Shown here piece by piece: positions 27,340 through 37,563 of a stretch of DNA of 64,000 nt; position 1 is the first letter of the stretch; each line of letters starts with the position of its first letter. The notes under the pieces are model-generated. The model searched no databases and was not told the origin of the DNA. It saw nothing but the letters and a program-made list of their open reading frames with translations. This DNA is from Pseudomonas cremoris (lineage in GTDB: Bacteria; Pseudomonadota; Gammaproteobacteria; Pseudomonadales; Pseudomonadaceae). The DNA lies in the NCBI RefSeq assembly GCF_014230465.1, contig NZ_JAAXCY010000001.1, forward strand, positions 682,001 through 746,000. The letters run 5' to 3'. The position numbers and the translations under genes were made by a program.

Positions 27340-28278
27340 TCAGGCCAATGCTGCGCGAGCGGCAGCGAAGGCATCTGGGGTATTGAGGTTCGCGGTCGAC
27401 ACTCCGTCGGCGCAGCGCTTGTTCAAACCGGCCAGGACTTTGCCCGGACCGCACTCGACCAGCTCGGTGGCGCCATTGGCGGCCAGGGTCTGGACCGACT
27501 CAACCCAACGTACGGGCTTGTAGAGCTGCTCCAGCAAGTCACGCTTGAGGGTGTCGAGGTCGGCGGCCACGGCCGCGCTGACGTTCTGCACCAGCGGAAT
27601 CTGCGGCGCCTGCCAGTTGATGGCGGCGATGGATTCGGCAAAACGTTCGGCCGCCGGGCGCATCAGCTCGCAGTGGGACGGCACGCTTACCGGCAACGGC
27701 AGCGCGCGCTTGGCGCCACGGGCCTTGCAGCCTTCGATGGCGCGCTCAACTGCAGCCTTGGCGCCGGCGATTACCACCTGGCCAGGGGAGTTGAAGTTCA
27801 CTGCGCTGACCACGTCACCTTGTGCCGCTTCGGCACAGGCTTCGATCACTACGGCGTCGTCCAGGCCCAGGATCGCAGCCATGCCGCCCTGACCGGCCGG
27901 AACGGCTTCTTGCATCAGTTGGCCACGACGCTCAACCAGCTTGACCGCTTCAGCCAGGGTCAGGCTACCCGCTGCAACCAGGGCACTGTATTCGCCCAGA
28001 CTGTGACCGGCCACGAATGCCGGGCGTGCGCCGCCTTCTGCCAGCCACAAGCGCCACAGGGCGATCGAAGCGGTCAGGATGGCCGGCTGGGTTTTGTCGG
28101 TTTGATTGAGCTGCTCTTCCGGCCCTTGCTGGGTCAACGCCCACAGGTCGTAACCCAAGGCATCGGAAGCTTCCTTGAAGGTGTCCAGGATCAACGGGTA
28201 TTGCGCGCCCAGCTCGGCCAGCATGCCGAGGGACTGCGAACCCTGCCCTGGAAAGACGAATGCGAGGGATGTAGACAT
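27340..28278 (-). CDS. fabD: Malonyl-CoA:ACP transacylase
   Basis: A 312-residue acyltransferase loading malonate onto ACP. The N-terminal FVFPGQGSQ and the nucleophile elbow GHSLGEYSAL (Ser about residue 92) are present, with the second catalytic His in VSVPSHCELM (about residue 201). It lies 126 bases after plsX in the standard gammaproteobacterial fab cluster. Confidence 0.96.
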   Translation of the reverse strand: MSTSLAFVFPGQGSQSLGMLAELGAQYPLILDTFKEASDALGYDLWALTQQGPEEQLNQTDKTQPAILTASIALWRLWLAEGGARPAFVAGHSLGEYSALVAAGSLTLAEAVKLVERRGQLMQEAVPAGQGGMAAILGLDDAVVIEACAEAAQGDVVSAVNFNSPGQVVIAGAKAAVERAIEGCKARGAKRALPLPVSVPSHCELMRPAAERFAESIAAINWQAPQIPLVQNVSAAVAADLDTLKRDLLEQLYKPVRWVESVQTLAANGATELVECGPGKVLAGLNKRCADGVSTANLNTPDAFAAARAALA

Positions 28279-28404
28279 GTAACAAGCCCCTAATGATCTG
28301 GTCGTCGGATATGGGCACCCCTACGGTGGGAGCACCCGAAACTGACAGATTGGATGGTCAATTGAACTGGCCGGTCACATTTAAGCATTTCCGGGCCGAT
28401 TCGC

Positions 28405-29415
28405 CTAAGGCAACAGGTCCTCTAGACGGCCGTGCAAGCGTTGCGGCAGGTTTTCCTGAATCTCGATCAGGGCCCGCGCAATCGCGCTTTGAAAGCCTTC
28501 CACGCCCGCCGAACCATGGCTTTTCACCACGATGCCTTGCAGGCCGAGAAAACTCGCACCATTGTGCCGCGCCGGCGCCAGGTCAGCCTGCAGACGGCGC
28601 ATCAACGGCAACGCCAAGGCCCCCACGATGCGTGAAACCAGGTTGCGCTTGAACAACGCTTCGATACGCGTAGCGATCATGGTCGCCAGGCCTTCACTGG
28701 ATTTGAGCAGGATATTGCCGACAAACCCATCGCACACCACCACATCCGCTTCGCCACGGTACAGACCGTCACCCTCGACAAAACCGATGTAGTTCAAGCC
28801 ACGCGCACCTTGCAACAACGTGGCGGCGAGCTTGACCTGCTGGTTGCCCTTGATGTCCTCGGTGCCGATATTCAGCAAGGCAACACGCGGCCGGGCCACG
28901 CCCAACGCCTCGGCAGCCACCGAGCCCATCACGGCAAACTGCAGCAAGTGCTCGGCACTGCAATCAACGTTTGCCCCCAGGTCCAACAGCTGGCAATAGC
29001 CTTGCTGCGTCGGAATCGCCGCTACCATCGCTGGCCGATCAATGCCAGGCAATGTCTTAAGCACATGCCGCGACAAAGCCATCAGCGCCCCGGTATTGCC
29101 AGCACTGACACAGGCTTGCACCTTGCCATCACGCAGCAACTCAAGCGCCACCCGCATCGAAGAGTCAGGCTTGCCACGCAGGGCAGCCGCCGGCTTTTCA
29201 TCCATGGTGATGGTTTCGCTGGCCGGCGTAATCGTCAGGCGCGCGCGATCCACCGCCGGATGGCTGGCAATCAGTTCTTCAAGTAAGGAGGGTTGACCGA
29301 CAAGGGTCAGGTGCAGCGAGGGTGTGGCAGACAGGCTGGCAATGCAGGCCTGAACAATGCTGCGGGGACCGAAGTCCCCGCCCATTGCGTCTATCGCGAT
29401 GACTAGAGCAGACAA
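28405..29415 (-). CDS. plsX: Phosphate acyltransferase PlsX
   Basis: A 336-residue enzyme making acyl-phosphate from acyl-ACP for phospholipid synthesis. The N-terminal [12 protein letters not shown] and internal [11 protein letters not shown] and [10 protein letters not shown] are conserved family blocks. Translation starts at TTG (29415), four bases after rpmF. It couples the ribosomal-protein/fab operon to membrane lipid production. Confidence 0.95.
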   Translation of the reverse strand: MSALVIAIDAMGGDFGPRSIVQACIASLSATPSLHLTLVGQPSLLEELIASHPAVDRARLTITPASETITMDEKPAAALRGKPDSSMRVALELLRDGKVQACVSAGNTGALMALSRHVLKTLPGIDRPAMVAAIPTQQGYCQLLDLGANVDCSAEHLLQFAVMGSVAAEALGVARPRVALLNIGTEDIKGNQQVKLAATLLQGARGLNYIGFVEGDGLYRGEADVVVCDGFVGNILLKSSEGLATMIATRIEALFKRNLVSRIVGALALPLMRRLQADLAPARHNGASFLGLQGIVVKSHGSAGVEGFQSAIARALIEIQENLPQRLHGRLEDLLP

Positions 29416-29419
29416 GTGA

Positions 29420-29602
29420 TTACTCGTCAGCGCCCTTGTCGATCACTTTACGGCCACGGTATACGCCTTCTGGCGATACGTGGTGACGCAGGTGAATTTC
29501 ACCGGTGGTTTTTTCTACAGACAGAGTGCTTGCCGTCAGGGCATCGTGCGAACGACGCATGTCACGGGCAGAGCGGGATTTTTTGTTCTGCTGAACAGCC
29601 AT
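29420..29602 (-). CDS. rpmF: 50S ribosomal protein L32
   Basis: A 60-residue basic ribosomal protein ([20 protein letters not shown] start), of the form without zinc-binding cysteines. It lies 13 bases after the yceD-type gene and 4 bases before plsX, the usual arrangement linking ribosome and lipid synthesis. Confidence 0.97.
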   Translation of the reverse strand: MAVQQNKKSRSARDMRRSHDALTASTLSVEKTTGEIHLRHHVSPEGVYRGRKVIDKGADE

Positions 29603-29615
29603 AATTGATTAACTC

Positions 29616-30146
29616 CTAAACGTTTGGGTCACGCTTTAACTGCGCCAATACACTGAACGGGTTGGACCGCGTTACCTCGTCCTCGCTCGGTTCGGGCTCG
29701 TCATCGAGACCCGCCGGCTGCTGGCATTCTTCCGGATGATGAGCAGGCACAATGGGCAAGGCGAGCAGAAGCTCCTCCTCGATCAGTGCATGCAGATCCA
29801 AAGGATCTTCGCCCAGTTCCAGCACGTCATAACCTTTCGGCAACGACTGGGTATTCGCACCCTCCTTCACCACAGCATAACTGCACTCGCTGTGGATCGG
29901 CAGGGTGACCAGCTCAAGACAACGCTGGCAAACCATTTTGACCTCGGTGTCGATAAAGCTGTGGATTACCACAGATTTACGTTCATCTCGTTCAAAAACG
30001 AATTTGGCCTGCACCGTACCGACAGTGTCGGAAAGCGGGTCGCAGAGTCTCTCCAAATCGGCCAGCAGCAACTCACCTTGAAGGGAAGTGCCACGATCAG
30101 CCAATTTGCGCGGGTCAACGTGAGGTGGAATCGGGTCATTCAACAT
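29616..30146 (-). CDS. yceD: YceD family (DUF177) protein
   Basis: A 175-residue acidic protein of the DUF177/YceD family, often called 23S rRNA accumulation protein. It has CQRC near residue 78 and the acidic C-terminal half (DPLDLHALIEEELLLALP and NPFSVLAQLK). It is conserved upstream of rpmF and linked to large-subunit rRNA processing or accumulation. The start MLNDPIPPHVDPRKLADRG at 30146 was chosen over an ATG 24 bases upstream (30170). Confidence 0.9.
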   Translation of the reverse strand: MLNDPIPPHVDPRKLADRGTSLQGELLLADLERLCDPLSDTVGTVQAKFVFERDERKSVVIHSFIDTEVKMVCQRCLELVTLPIHSECSYAVVKEGANTQSLPKGYDVLELGEDPLDLHALIEEELLLALPIVPAHHPEECQQPAGLDDEPEPSEDEVTRSNPFSVLAQLKRDPNV

Positions 30147-30251
30147 AGGCGCAGCATTATAGGGATGCACCCGGCCATGTCAAAGGAAATTCAGCCCTGT
30201 GCGTCAGCCGGTCACGCAGCTAGAATCCCCGGCTGCCTTGAGGAGACGCCC

Positions 30252-30830
30252 ATGCTGCCTTTATTACTCGCATCCAGCTCGGTTTATCGCCGGGAATTGC
30301 TGAGCCGCCTGCATCTTTCATTCACTTGCAGCTCGCCGAACATCGACGAAAGCCATCACGCAAATGAGTCCGCCGTGGAACTGGTCAAGCGCCTGGCTGA
30401 ACAGAAAGCCCGCGCCCTTGCAGCCAGCCATCCAGGGCATTTGATCATCGGCTCCGATCAGGTGGCAGCACTCGACGGAAAAATCATCGGCAAACCGCAC
30501 ACCTTTGAAAACGCCCGCGATCAACTCCTGGCCGCCAGCGGCAAGCGGGTCAGCTTCCTGACTGGGCTGGCATTACTGAACACCGAGACCGGTCACTGCC
30601 AAGTCGACTGTGTGCCGTTTACCGTACACATGCGTGAGCTGGACCCGGAGCGGGTCGAACGCTATCTACGGATTGAGCAACCCTATGACTGCGCGGGCAG
30701 CTTCAAGGCAGAAGGGCTGGGTGTGAGCTTGTTCCAGAGCACGGAAGGGCCGGATGCAACAAGCCTCGTGGGACTGCCGCTGATTCGGCTGGTAGATATG
30801 CTGCTGGCCGAAGGCGTGCAAATACCCTAA
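30252..30830 (+). CDS. maf: Maf family nucleotide pyrophosphatase
   Basis: A 192-residue Maf-like nucleoside triphosphate pyrophosphatase. The N-terminal LLLASSSVYRRELLSRL, central IIGSDQVA and GKP motifs and C-terminal YDCAGSFKAEGLG are visible. The subtype resembles YceF (7-methyl-GTP pyrophosphatase). It is divergent from yceD, with the ribosome site AGGAGA in front of the ATG at 30252. Confidence 0.9.
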   Translation: MLPLLLASSSVYRRELLSRLHLSFTCSSPNIDESHHANESAVELVKRLAEQKARALAASHPGHLIIGSDQVAALDGKIIGKPHTFENARDQLLAASGKRVSFLTGLALLNTETGHCQVDCVPFTVHMRELDPERVERYLRIEQPYDCAGSFKAEGLGVSLFQSTEGPDATSLVGLPLIRLVDMLLAEGVQIP

Positions 30831-30845
30831 GCACCCCACAAAACC

Positions 30846-30937
30846 AATGTGGGAGCGGGCTTGCTCGCGAAGGCGGCATATCAGCCAGTACATATGCGAC
30901 TGACCCACCGTATTCGCGAGCAAGCCCGCACACACTT
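30846..30937. repeat. REP doublet between convergent maf and sppA
   Basis: Two inverted REP copies; the right copy is imperfect (ends CGCACACACTTGG). It sits between two gene 3' ends, the typical location for these elements. Confidence 0.88.
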
Positions 30938-30960
30938 GGATCTACACCAGGCTCAGAACC

Positions 30961-31944
30961 TTAGCGCAGGCTCGGGCCTTGGAAGCCCATATACAGCGCC
31001 AACTTCTCCGCCACGCTGGCGCCCAGCCTCTTGGAGAACCGGTCAAACGGCGATTCCTGCACGGTGAAATCCACCAGCTCTTTCTCGCCAATCACATCCC
31101 GCGCAACCGAACTGGCACTGCCCAGGCCGTCGATCAAGCCTAGCGGCAATGCCTGCTCGCCCGACCACACCAACCCCGAAAACAGTTCCGGATGTTCCTT
31201 GTCCTTCAGACGATCGCCACGCCCCTGCTTCACACTGGCGATGAACTGACGATGCGTGGTGTCGAGCACGCCCTGCCAAAACTCGGTTTCATCAGCCTTT
31301 TGCGGCTGGAACGGATCAAGGAAGGATTTATGCTCGCCCGAAGTGTAGGTGCGGCGCTCTACGCCGAGTTTCTCCATGGTGCCGACAAACCCGTAACCGG
31401 CGGCCGTCACGCCAATGGAGCCGACCAGGCTGGCCTTGTCGGCATAGATCTGATCAGCCGCGCTGGCAATGTAATAAGCCCCGGAGGCACCGAGATCGGA
31501 AATCACCGCATAAAGCTTGGTATCCGGGTGCAAGCCGCGTAGACGGCGAATCTCGTCATACACATATCCCGACTGCACCGGACTACCGCCCGGACTGTTG
31601 ATACGCAGGATCACGCCTTTAACCTTGGGGTCCTCAAATGCAGTCCGCAGGCTGCTGACGATATTGTCGGCGCTGGCGGACTCCTTGTCGGCGATCACCC
31701 CGCGCACCTCGATCAGCGCGGTGTAGTTGGCACCGCGAGTTGCGTTCTTTTCCATGTCCATCAGCGGACTGAACAGCGCCAGCATTGCGATCAGCCACAC
31801 AAAGGTCAGCAGCTTGAAGAAAATCCCCCAACGCCGCGCACGGCGCTGCTCCTGGACACTGGCCAGCAGGGTCTTCTCCAACAGCCTCCAGCTTTTGTCA
31901 TCGCCGCTTTCAGCCTTTTCGGGCGCTTTCCATTCGTCACTCAT
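30961..31944 (-). CDS. sppA: Signal peptide peptidase SppA (S49 family)
   Basis: A 327-residue membrane-anchored serine protease. One membrane helix (about residues 43-62) is followed by the S49 domain. Conserved blocks are ILRINSPGGSPVQSGYVYDEI and the nucleophile region GASGAYYIASAADQIYADKASLVGSIGV, which holds the catalytic Ser, with the Lys further on in GVERRTYTSGEHKS. It degrades residual signal peptides. It lies 21 bases after the HAD gene, in one operon with rluC. Confidence 0.92.
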   Translation of the reverse strand: MSDEWKAPEKAESGDDKSWRLLEKTLLASVQEQRRARRWGIFFKLLTFVWLIAMLALFSPLMDMEKNATRGANYTALIEVRGVIADKESASADNIVSSLRTAFEDPKVKGVILRINSPGGSPVQSGYVYDEIRRLRGLHPDTKLYAVISDLGASGAYYIASAADQIYADKASLVGSIGVTAAGYGFVGTMEKLGVERRTYTSGEHKSFLDPFQPQKADETEFWQGVLDTTHRQFIASVKQGRGDRLKDKEHPELFSGLVWSGEQALPLGLIDGLGSASSVARDVIGEKELVDFTVQESPFDRFSKRLGASVAEKLALYMGFQGPSLR

Positions 31945-31965
31945 GCCATTAACCCCAGCAAAGAC

Positions 31966-32628
31966 TTATCGGGCCCGGCTGAGCCAGGCCTGCAATTCGG
32001 AAAAATGATCAATCGTCAGCCGCGGCTCGTATTGCTGCAAGGCCTCGGCAGACTGGGCGCCATAGCTGACCGCCACACTGTCCATGCCAGCATTGCGCGC
32101 CATCATCAGGTCGAAGGAGGCATCGCCTACCATCAACGCCTGGCGCGGCGACACACCGCAATGGGCCATGATCTGTTCGAGCATCAGAGGATGGGGTTTG
32201 CTGGCGGTTTCATCGGCAGCACGGGTGATATCGAAATAATCTTCCCAACCGTGAGCCTTGAGCACCCGATCCAGGCCGCGACGGGCCTTGCCGGTAGCGA
32301 CCGCCAGGTGATAACCCTCGGCACGAAAGGCATTCAGAGACTGCACCACGCCCTCAAACAGCGGCGAGGGCTCAGCCTCCAGGGCGATGTAGTGATCAGC
32401 GTAGTGCTCGCGAAACGCAATCAAATCAGCATCACTGATCTCTGGGTACAACGTGCGAATCGCCTCAGGCAAACCCAGGCCGATGATGCCCTTGACCGCG
32501 TGATCCGTGCACAGCGCGTAGCCCGAACGGGTCGACGCCGCATGCATCGACTCGACAATCCGGCCAATGGAGTTGGCCAGGGTCCCGTCCCAATCGAAAA
32601 TCAGCAGTTTGTAATCAAGGTGCGACAC
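31966..32628 (-). CDS. HAD family hydrolase (phosphoglycolate phosphatase-like)
   Basis: A 220-residue HAD-IA phosphatase. Motif I is [10 protein letters not shown] (residues 10-19), motif [11 protein letters not shown] (about 113), motif III KPHPLML and motif [17 protein letters not shown]. It is orthologous in position to PA2974. The substrate is not evident. It starts with GTG and overlaps the rluC stop by 14 bases. Confidence 0.88.
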   Translation of the reverse strand: MSHLDYKLLIFDWDGTLANSIGRIVESMHAASTRSGYALCTDHAVKGIIGLGLPEAIRTLYPEISDADLIAFREHYADHYIALEAEPSPLFEGVVQSLNAFRAEGYHLAVATGKARRGLDRVLKAHGWEDYFDITRAADETASKPHPLMLEQIMAHCGVSPRQALMVGDASFDLMMARNAGMDSVAVSYGAQSAEALQQYEPRLTIDHFSELQAWLSRAR

Positions 32629-33574
32629 TCAAACGCTCCACGGTCTTGGCCCACATCTCATCGACCGGGGCCTGCAGCTTCAATTCGCCACCATCGGGCA
32701 GCGGCACGGTCAGCATGTAGGCGTGCAGGAACAGGCGCTTGCCACCCAGGTCGCGGATCTCCTTGGAGAAATCCTCGTCGCCGTATTTGGTATCACCGGC
32801 AATACAATGGCCCGCATGCAGGGTATGCACACGGATCTGATGGGTACGCCCGGTCACCGGCTTGGCCTCAACCATGGTGGCAAAGTCGCCGAAGCGGCGC
32901 AGCACCTTGAACAGGGTCAGCGCTTCTTTGCCCTCCTCGTCCACCTCCACCATGCGTTCGCCGGAGCGCAGGTTGCTCTTCTGCAGAGGCGCACGCACGC
33001 TCTTGATGGAACTGGCCCAGTTGCCGCGCACCAGCGCCATGTAGCGCTTGTCCACACCGTCGCCACGCAGGGCGGTGTGCAGGTGACGCAACATGCTGCG
33101 CTTTTTGGCGATCATCAGCAGACCGGAAGTGTCGCGGTCCAGGCGATGGACCAGCTCCAGCTCCTTGGCATCCGGACGCAACTGACGAAAGGCTTCGATC
33201 ACGCCGAAGTTCAGGCCGCTGCCGCCGTGAACCGCAATGCCGCACGGCTTGTTGATCACGATCAGCTTGTTGTCTTCGAAGACAATCGAGGCTTCCAGGC
33301 GCTGCAACAAGCCTTGAGCCAATGGCACAGGCTCGTCACGTTCTGGCACGCGAACCGGCGGTACACGGACGATATCGCCCGCCTGCAGCTTGTACTCGGG
33401 CTTGATCCGGCCCTTGTTCACCCGCACTTCACCTTTACGCAAGATGCGGTAAATCAAGGTCTTGGGCACGCCTTTGAGCCTGGCCAGGAGAAAATTGTCG
33501 ATGCGTTGGCCGGCATATTCCGGCGAGACCTCGAGCAGCTGGACGCTGGGGGTCTGGGGGGCGGTAGTCGTCAT
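32615..33574 (-). CDS. rluC: 23S rRNA pseudouridine synthase RluC
   Basis: A 319-residue RluA-family enzyme. An N-terminal S4 RNA-binding domain ([34 protein letters not shown]) precedes the catalytic domain with [11 protein letters not shown], which contains the catalytic Asp. RluC modifies U955, U2504 and U2580 of 23S rRNA in E. coli. It is divergent from rne, a pairing conserved in gammaproteobacteria. The ATG at 33574 (MTTTAPQTP) was chosen over an in-frame extension to 33703. Confidence 0.92.
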   Translation of the reverse strand: MTTTAPQTPSVQLLEVSPEYAGQRIDNFLLARLKGVPKTLIYRILRKGEVRVNKGRIKPEYKLQAGDIVRVPPVRVPERDEPVPLAQGLLQRLEASIVFEDNKLIVINKPCGIAVHGGSGLNFGVIEAFRQLRPDAKELELVHRLDRDTSGLLMIAKKRSMLRHLHTALRGDGVDKRYMALVRGNWASSIKSVRAPLQKSNLRSGERMVEVDEEGKEALTLFKVLRRFGDFATMVEAKPVTGRTHQIRVHTLHAGHCIAGDTKYGDEDFSKEIRDLGGKRLFLHAYMLTVPLPDGGELKLQAPVDEMWAKTVERLSVAP

Positions 33575-33602
33575 GCCGGCGATGATAACAATTTTTATGG
33601 AT

Positions 33603-33631
33603 TTGAAGCACTTAATCATTGCTGCTATAGT
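33603..33631 (+). promoter_or_regulatory. Candidate sigma-70 promoter of rne
   Basis: TTGAAG (33603-33608), a 17-base spacer and TATAGT (33626-33631) form a good sigma-70 promoter facing rne. It begins 29 bases beyond the rluC start codon on the opposite strand. Confidence 0.6.
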
Positions 33632-33637
33632 CGCGAA

Positions 33638-34332
33638 CGCCGCCAAAAGCGGCCTGGCCAGAGGACATGCGGCAAACTGCCGGCCCTGACCATCGCAATT
33701 CATCAGGACGCGAGGCCGTCCTACGGGGCTTTCGCCACCTTGGAAGGCTCAGGATTGTAACGAGCGCAGGTGACATGAGGCCTGAAGCGAGTGCAGAAAG
33801 CAGAGTGAATACTCGCGTTTTGCGCCGATATTTACGGCCAGTTCACAAAGTGCAGTCAGTCTTGAGCCAGACCATGGCGAATGCTTCGGAAACAACGCCT
33901 GTTAAGAGCTGAGTGAGAGCGCAGTCGCCCACACCTAGTCTTGTTTAGCCATGAGCGTGGACTCCCCATTGGAGAACACGGTAAATGCCAACCCGCTGCG
34001 GATTCTGCGCGCGGCAGCACCCGAATTATCAGGGATACGTGTAGGGTGGAGATGCACAACCGTCGGACTGTGTAGCACTAGGCTTATATTTAGACGCTTC
34101 ATCTCGTCCACAGTCGCCGGTTGATTCCTCCTCCTGACCTTAGCTTTTGTTGAAGTGGTGCCTTTGTCACCACCGCTAACAAGCAGGACGCGTCCGTCGC
34201 GATACTGGCCCAATTGGCCGGTGTTTGCTGGACACTGGAGTGGCCAACCACTCTTGACGCACCTGACACCGACCGTGAGAAGTCGTGTGTGCCGAACGCC
34301 GTTTCCGGCAGCCCGGAAACCGACGGTACAAC
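33638..34332 (+). promoter_or_regulatory. Long rne 5' leader
   Basis: About 695 bases lie between the predicted start site and the rne ATG. Short reading frames in this interval lack convincing ribosome sites. Several small stems are visible (for example GCCGCCAAAAGCGGC near 33640-33654). In E. coli the rne leader is a long structured sensor by which RNase E degrades its own mRNA; the same role is proposed here. Confidence 0.5.
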
Positions 34333-37300
34333 ATGAAAAGAATGCTGATTAACGCAACTCAACCCGAAGAGTTGCGTGTTGCACTGGTAGATGGCCAACG
34401 CCTCTACGACCTGGACATCGAATCCGGTGCACGCGAGCAAAAGAAGGCCAACATCTACAAAGGCCGTATTACTCGCATTGAACCAAGCCTTGAGGCTGCC
34501 TTTGTCGATTTCGGCTCCGAGCGCCACGGCTTCCTGCCCCTTAAAGAAATCTCCCGCGAATACTTCAAGAAAGCCCCCGAAGGCCGCGTGAACATCAAGG
34601 ACGTCCTGAGCGAAGGCCAGGAAGTCATCGTTCAGGTCGAGAAAGAAGAACGTGGCAACAAGGGCGCAGCCCTGACCACCTTCATCAGCCTGGCTGGCCG
34701 CTATCTGGTCCTGATGCCGAACAACCCACGTGCCGGCGGCATTTCCCGTCGCATCGAAGGCGAAGAGCGCAACGAACTGCGCGAAGCGCTGAACGGCCTG
34801 ATCGCACCTGCCGACATGGGCCTGATCGTTCGCACTGCCGGCCTGGGCCGTAGCAGCGAAGAAATGCAGTGGGACCTCGATTACCTGCTGCAACTGTGGA
34901 CCGCTATCAAAGAAGCGTCCCTGGATCGTTCCGCGCCGTTCCTGATCTACCAGGAAAGCAACGTGATCATCCGCGCTATCCGCGACTATCTGCGCCAGGA
35001 CATCGGCGAAGTGCTGATCGACAGCGTTGAAGCCCAGGACGAAGCCCTGACCTTCATCCGCCAGGTGATGCCGCAGTACGCCAGCAAGATCAAGCTGTAC
35101 GAAGACAGCGTACCGCTGTTCAACCGTTTCCAGATCGAAAGCCAGATCGAGACCGCTTTCCAGCGCGTGGTCGAACTGCCTTCCGGCGGCTCCATCGTGA
35201 TCGACCCGACCGAAGCCCTGGTGTCCATCGACATCAACTCGGCGCGTGCGACCAAAGGCAGCGACATCGAAGAAACCGCCCTGCAGACCAACCTGGAAGC
35301 GGCTGAAGAAATCGCCCGCCAGTTGCGCCTGCGTGATATCGGCGGCTTGATCGTGATCGACTTCATCGACATGACCCCTGCCAAGAACCAGCGCGCCGTG
35401 GAAGAAAAAGTCCGCGAGTGCCTGGAAGCTGACCGCGCCCGCGTGCAAGTCGGCCGCATCTCGCGCTTCGGCCTGCTGGAAATGTCCCGTCAACGCCTGC
35501 GTCCATCCCTGGGCGAGAGCAGCGGCATCGTCTGCCCGCGTTGCAACGGCACCGGCATCATCCGTGACGTTGAATCGCTGTCGCTGGCGATCCTGCGCCT
35601 GATCGAAGAAGAAGCCCTGAAAGACCGCACCGCCGAAGTCCGCGCGCAAGTGCCGATCCCGGTTGCAGCCTTCCTGCTCAACGAAAAACGCAACTCGATC
35701 ACCAAGATCGAACTGCGCACTCGCGCCCGTATCGTCATTCTGCCGAACGATCACCTCGAAACGCCGCACTTTGAAGTGCAGCGTCTGCGTGATGACAGCC
35801 CGGAAGCCCATAGCGGCCAATCCAGCTACGAAATCGCCGCAGCCGCAGCCGAAGTGGAAGAAGTCCAGCCAGCCGCAGCGACCCGCACCCTGGTTCGCCA
35901 GGAAGCTGCCGTGAAGACCGCGCCGGCCCGTGCCAACGCACCGGTTCCGACCGAAGTTGCTGCCCCTGTTGCCGCACCGGCCGCCCTGCCTGAGCCAAGC
36001 CTGTTCAAAGGCCTGGTGAAGTCGTTGGTCAGCCTGTTCGCCACCAAGGAAGAGCCTGCGGCACCGGTTGTGGTTGAAAAACCTGCCGCCGAACGCCCGG
36101 CACGCAACGAAGAGCGTCGCAACGGTCGCCAGCAGAGCCGCAACCGCAACGGTCGCCGCGACGAAGAGCGCAAGCCGCGCGAAGAACGTGCGCCTCGTGA
36201 AGAGCGCGCACCGCGTGAAGAACGTGCGCCTCGCGAAGCCCGTGAAGAAACCCCAGCCGCAGCCCGTGAAGAACGTGCACCGCGCGAAGAGCGTGCACCA
36301 CGCACTCCACGTGCACCGCGCGAAGATCGCAAGCCACGCGGCGAACGCGAAGAGCGCGTGCGTGAACTGCGCGAGCCACTGGACGCGGCCCCAGCCGTTG
36401 CCGGTGCAGCCGTAGTTGCCGAAGAGCGCCCGGCTCGTCAGCCGCGTGAAGAGCGTGCGCCACGTGAGGAGCGTCAACCACGCGCCCCGCGTGAAGAACG
36501 TCAACCACGTGCCGAGCAAGCCGCTGCCGCCAGCGAAGAAGAAGTACTGACCGGTGAAGAGCAACTGCAGGAAGATGGTCAGGAAGGCGCCGAAGGCGAT
36601 CGTCCACGTCGTCGCTCCCGTGGCCAGCGTCGCCGCAGCAACCGTCGTGAGCGTCAACGTGATGCCAACGGCAACGTGATCGAAGGCTCGGAAGAAACCG
36701 GCGAGAACACAGAAGGCGCAACCGACGAACCAAGTGGCGCCGAACTGGCCGCCGGCCTGGCCGTTACCGCTGCTGTTGCCAGCGCGGTCATCAGCGCACC
36801 TGCTGAAGCCCAGGCTCACGAGCAGGCTGAACGCGCTACTGCTGCCGTAGAAGAAACCGTCGCCGTGGAAACACCGGTTGCCGAGGCGCCAGTCGTTGAA
36901 GCACCTGTTGTTGAGGCTCCGGCTGTTGAAGCTCCGTCCTTCGAAGCACCGGTTGTCGAAGCACCTGTTGTAGAAGCCACCACCCCAATCGAAGCGCCGG
37001 TAGTTCCGGAAGTGGAAGTTGCCCCGGTTCAAGAAGCCTTGCCGGAAGTGGAAGCGGCAGTGGTTGAGCCAGCACCGGTGGCCGAGCCTGAGCCAGTGGT
37101 TGAAGCGGTTGTTGAAGCACCGGTTGTCGAAGCAGCGCCAGAAGTTCGTGAAGTTCGTGAAGAACAGACCGCCTTCCAATGGACTGCCGAGCCCGCCGCT
37201 CCGGTTGAAGCGCCAGCCCCTGCCCCAGCAGTAGAGGAAGCGCCAGCACCGGTCGCCGAAGTTGCGGTTGCCGAGCCTGCCCCCGCGGTTGAGCCTGCTC

Positions 37301-37512
37301 CAGTCGTCGAGCCAGCACCCGTAGTTGAAGCACCGGTAGTTGCCGAAGTGGCCGCTCCAGTGGTTGAAGCTGCACCTGCCAGCGCCCTGACCGAGAACGG
37401 CCGTGCGCCGAACGACCCACGTGAAGTGCGTCGCCGTCGCAAGGAAGCAGAAGCAGCAGCTGCTGCTGCTGCTGCACAGGAAGCAGAACACGAGAGCAAA
37501 CCTCTGGTCTGA
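34333..37512 (+). CDS. rne: Ribonuclease E
   Basis: A 1059-residue endoribonuclease, core of the RNA degradosome. The N-terminal half has the S1 domain ([20 protein letters not shown]), 5' sensor region, DNase-I-like catalytic block ([10 protein letters not shown] and VIDFIDM with the metal-binding Asp residues) and the zinc link CPRCNGTG near residue 405. The C-terminal half is a low-complexity scaffold with an arginine-rich region of repeated APREER units (about residues 600-720) and a long Pro/Val/Glu/Ala repeat region (about 830-1020). The start [10 protein letters not shown] at 34333 matches the family. Processing of rRNA, tRNA and mRNA decay are its roles. Confidence 0.95.
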   Translation: MKRMLINATQPEELRVALVDGQRLYDLDIESGAREQKKANIYKGRITRIEPSLEAAFVDFGSERHGFLPLKEISREYFKKAPEGRVNIKDVLSEGQEVIVQVEKEERGNKGAALTTFISLAGRYLVLMPNNPRAGGISRRIEGEERNELREALNGLIAPADMGLIVRTAGLGRSSEEMQWDLDYLLQLWTAIKEASLDRSAPFLIYQESNVIIRAIRDYLRQDIGEVLIDSVEAQDEALTFIRQVMPQYASKIKLYEDSVPLFNRFQIESQIETAFQRVVELPSGGSIVIDPTEALVSIDINSARATKGSDIEETALQTNLEAAEEIARQLRLRDIGGLIVIDFIDMTPAKNQRAVEEKVRECLEADRARVQVGRISRFGLLEMSRQRLRPSLGESSGIVCPRCNGTGIIRDVESLSLAILRLIEEEALKDRTAEVRAQVPIPVAAFLLNEKRNSITKIELRTRARIVILPNDHLETPHFEVQRLRDDSPEAHSGQSSYEIAAAAAEVEEVQPAAATRTLVRQEAAVKTAPARANAPVPTEVAAPVAAPAALPEPSLFKGLVKSLVSLFATKEEPAAPVVVEKPAAERPARNEERRNGRQQSRNRNGRRDEERKPREERAPREERAPREERAPREAREETPAAAREERAPREERAPRTPRAPREDRKPRGEREERVRELREPLDAAPAVAGAAVVAEERPARQPREERAPREERQPRAPREERQPRAEQAAAASEEEVLTGEEQLQEDGQEGAEGDRPRRRSRGQRRRSNRRERQRDANGNVIEGSEETGENTEGATDEPSGAELAAGLAVTAAVASAVISAPAEAQAHEQAERATAAVEETVAVETPVAEAPVVEAPVVEAPAVEAPSFEAPVVEAPVVEATTPIEAPVVPEVEVAPVQEALPEVEAAVVEPAPVAEPEPVVEAVVEAPVVEAAPEVREVREEQTAFQWTAEPAAPVEAPAPAPAVEEAPAPVAEVAVAEPAPAVEPAPVVEPAPVVEAPVVAEVAAPVVEAAPASALTENGRAPNDPREVRRRRKEAEAAAAAAAAQEAEHESKPLV

Positions 37513-37526
37513 TTCCAGCAGTAACT

Positions 37527-37563
37527 AAAAAGCCCCGCCTGATCTCTCAGGCGGGGCTTTTTT
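37527..37563 (+). terminator. rne terminator
   Basis: AAGCCCCGCCTGA pairs with TCAGGCGGGGCTT around a short loop and is followed by six T residues. The stop codon of the convergent MobA-like gene lies in its tail. Confidence 0.9.

Noticed and set aside
29736..30251. 5' extension of maf over the yceD gene
   Set aside because: The first 172 codons are antisense to yceD; family start MLPLLLASS with AGGAGA upstream lies at 30252.
34099..37491. 1130-codon open frame antisense to rne
   Set aside because: It is a shadow of the high-GC, repeat-rich rne coding sequence on the other strand; the translation is Gly/Arg/Phe-rich with no domain and no ribosome site.
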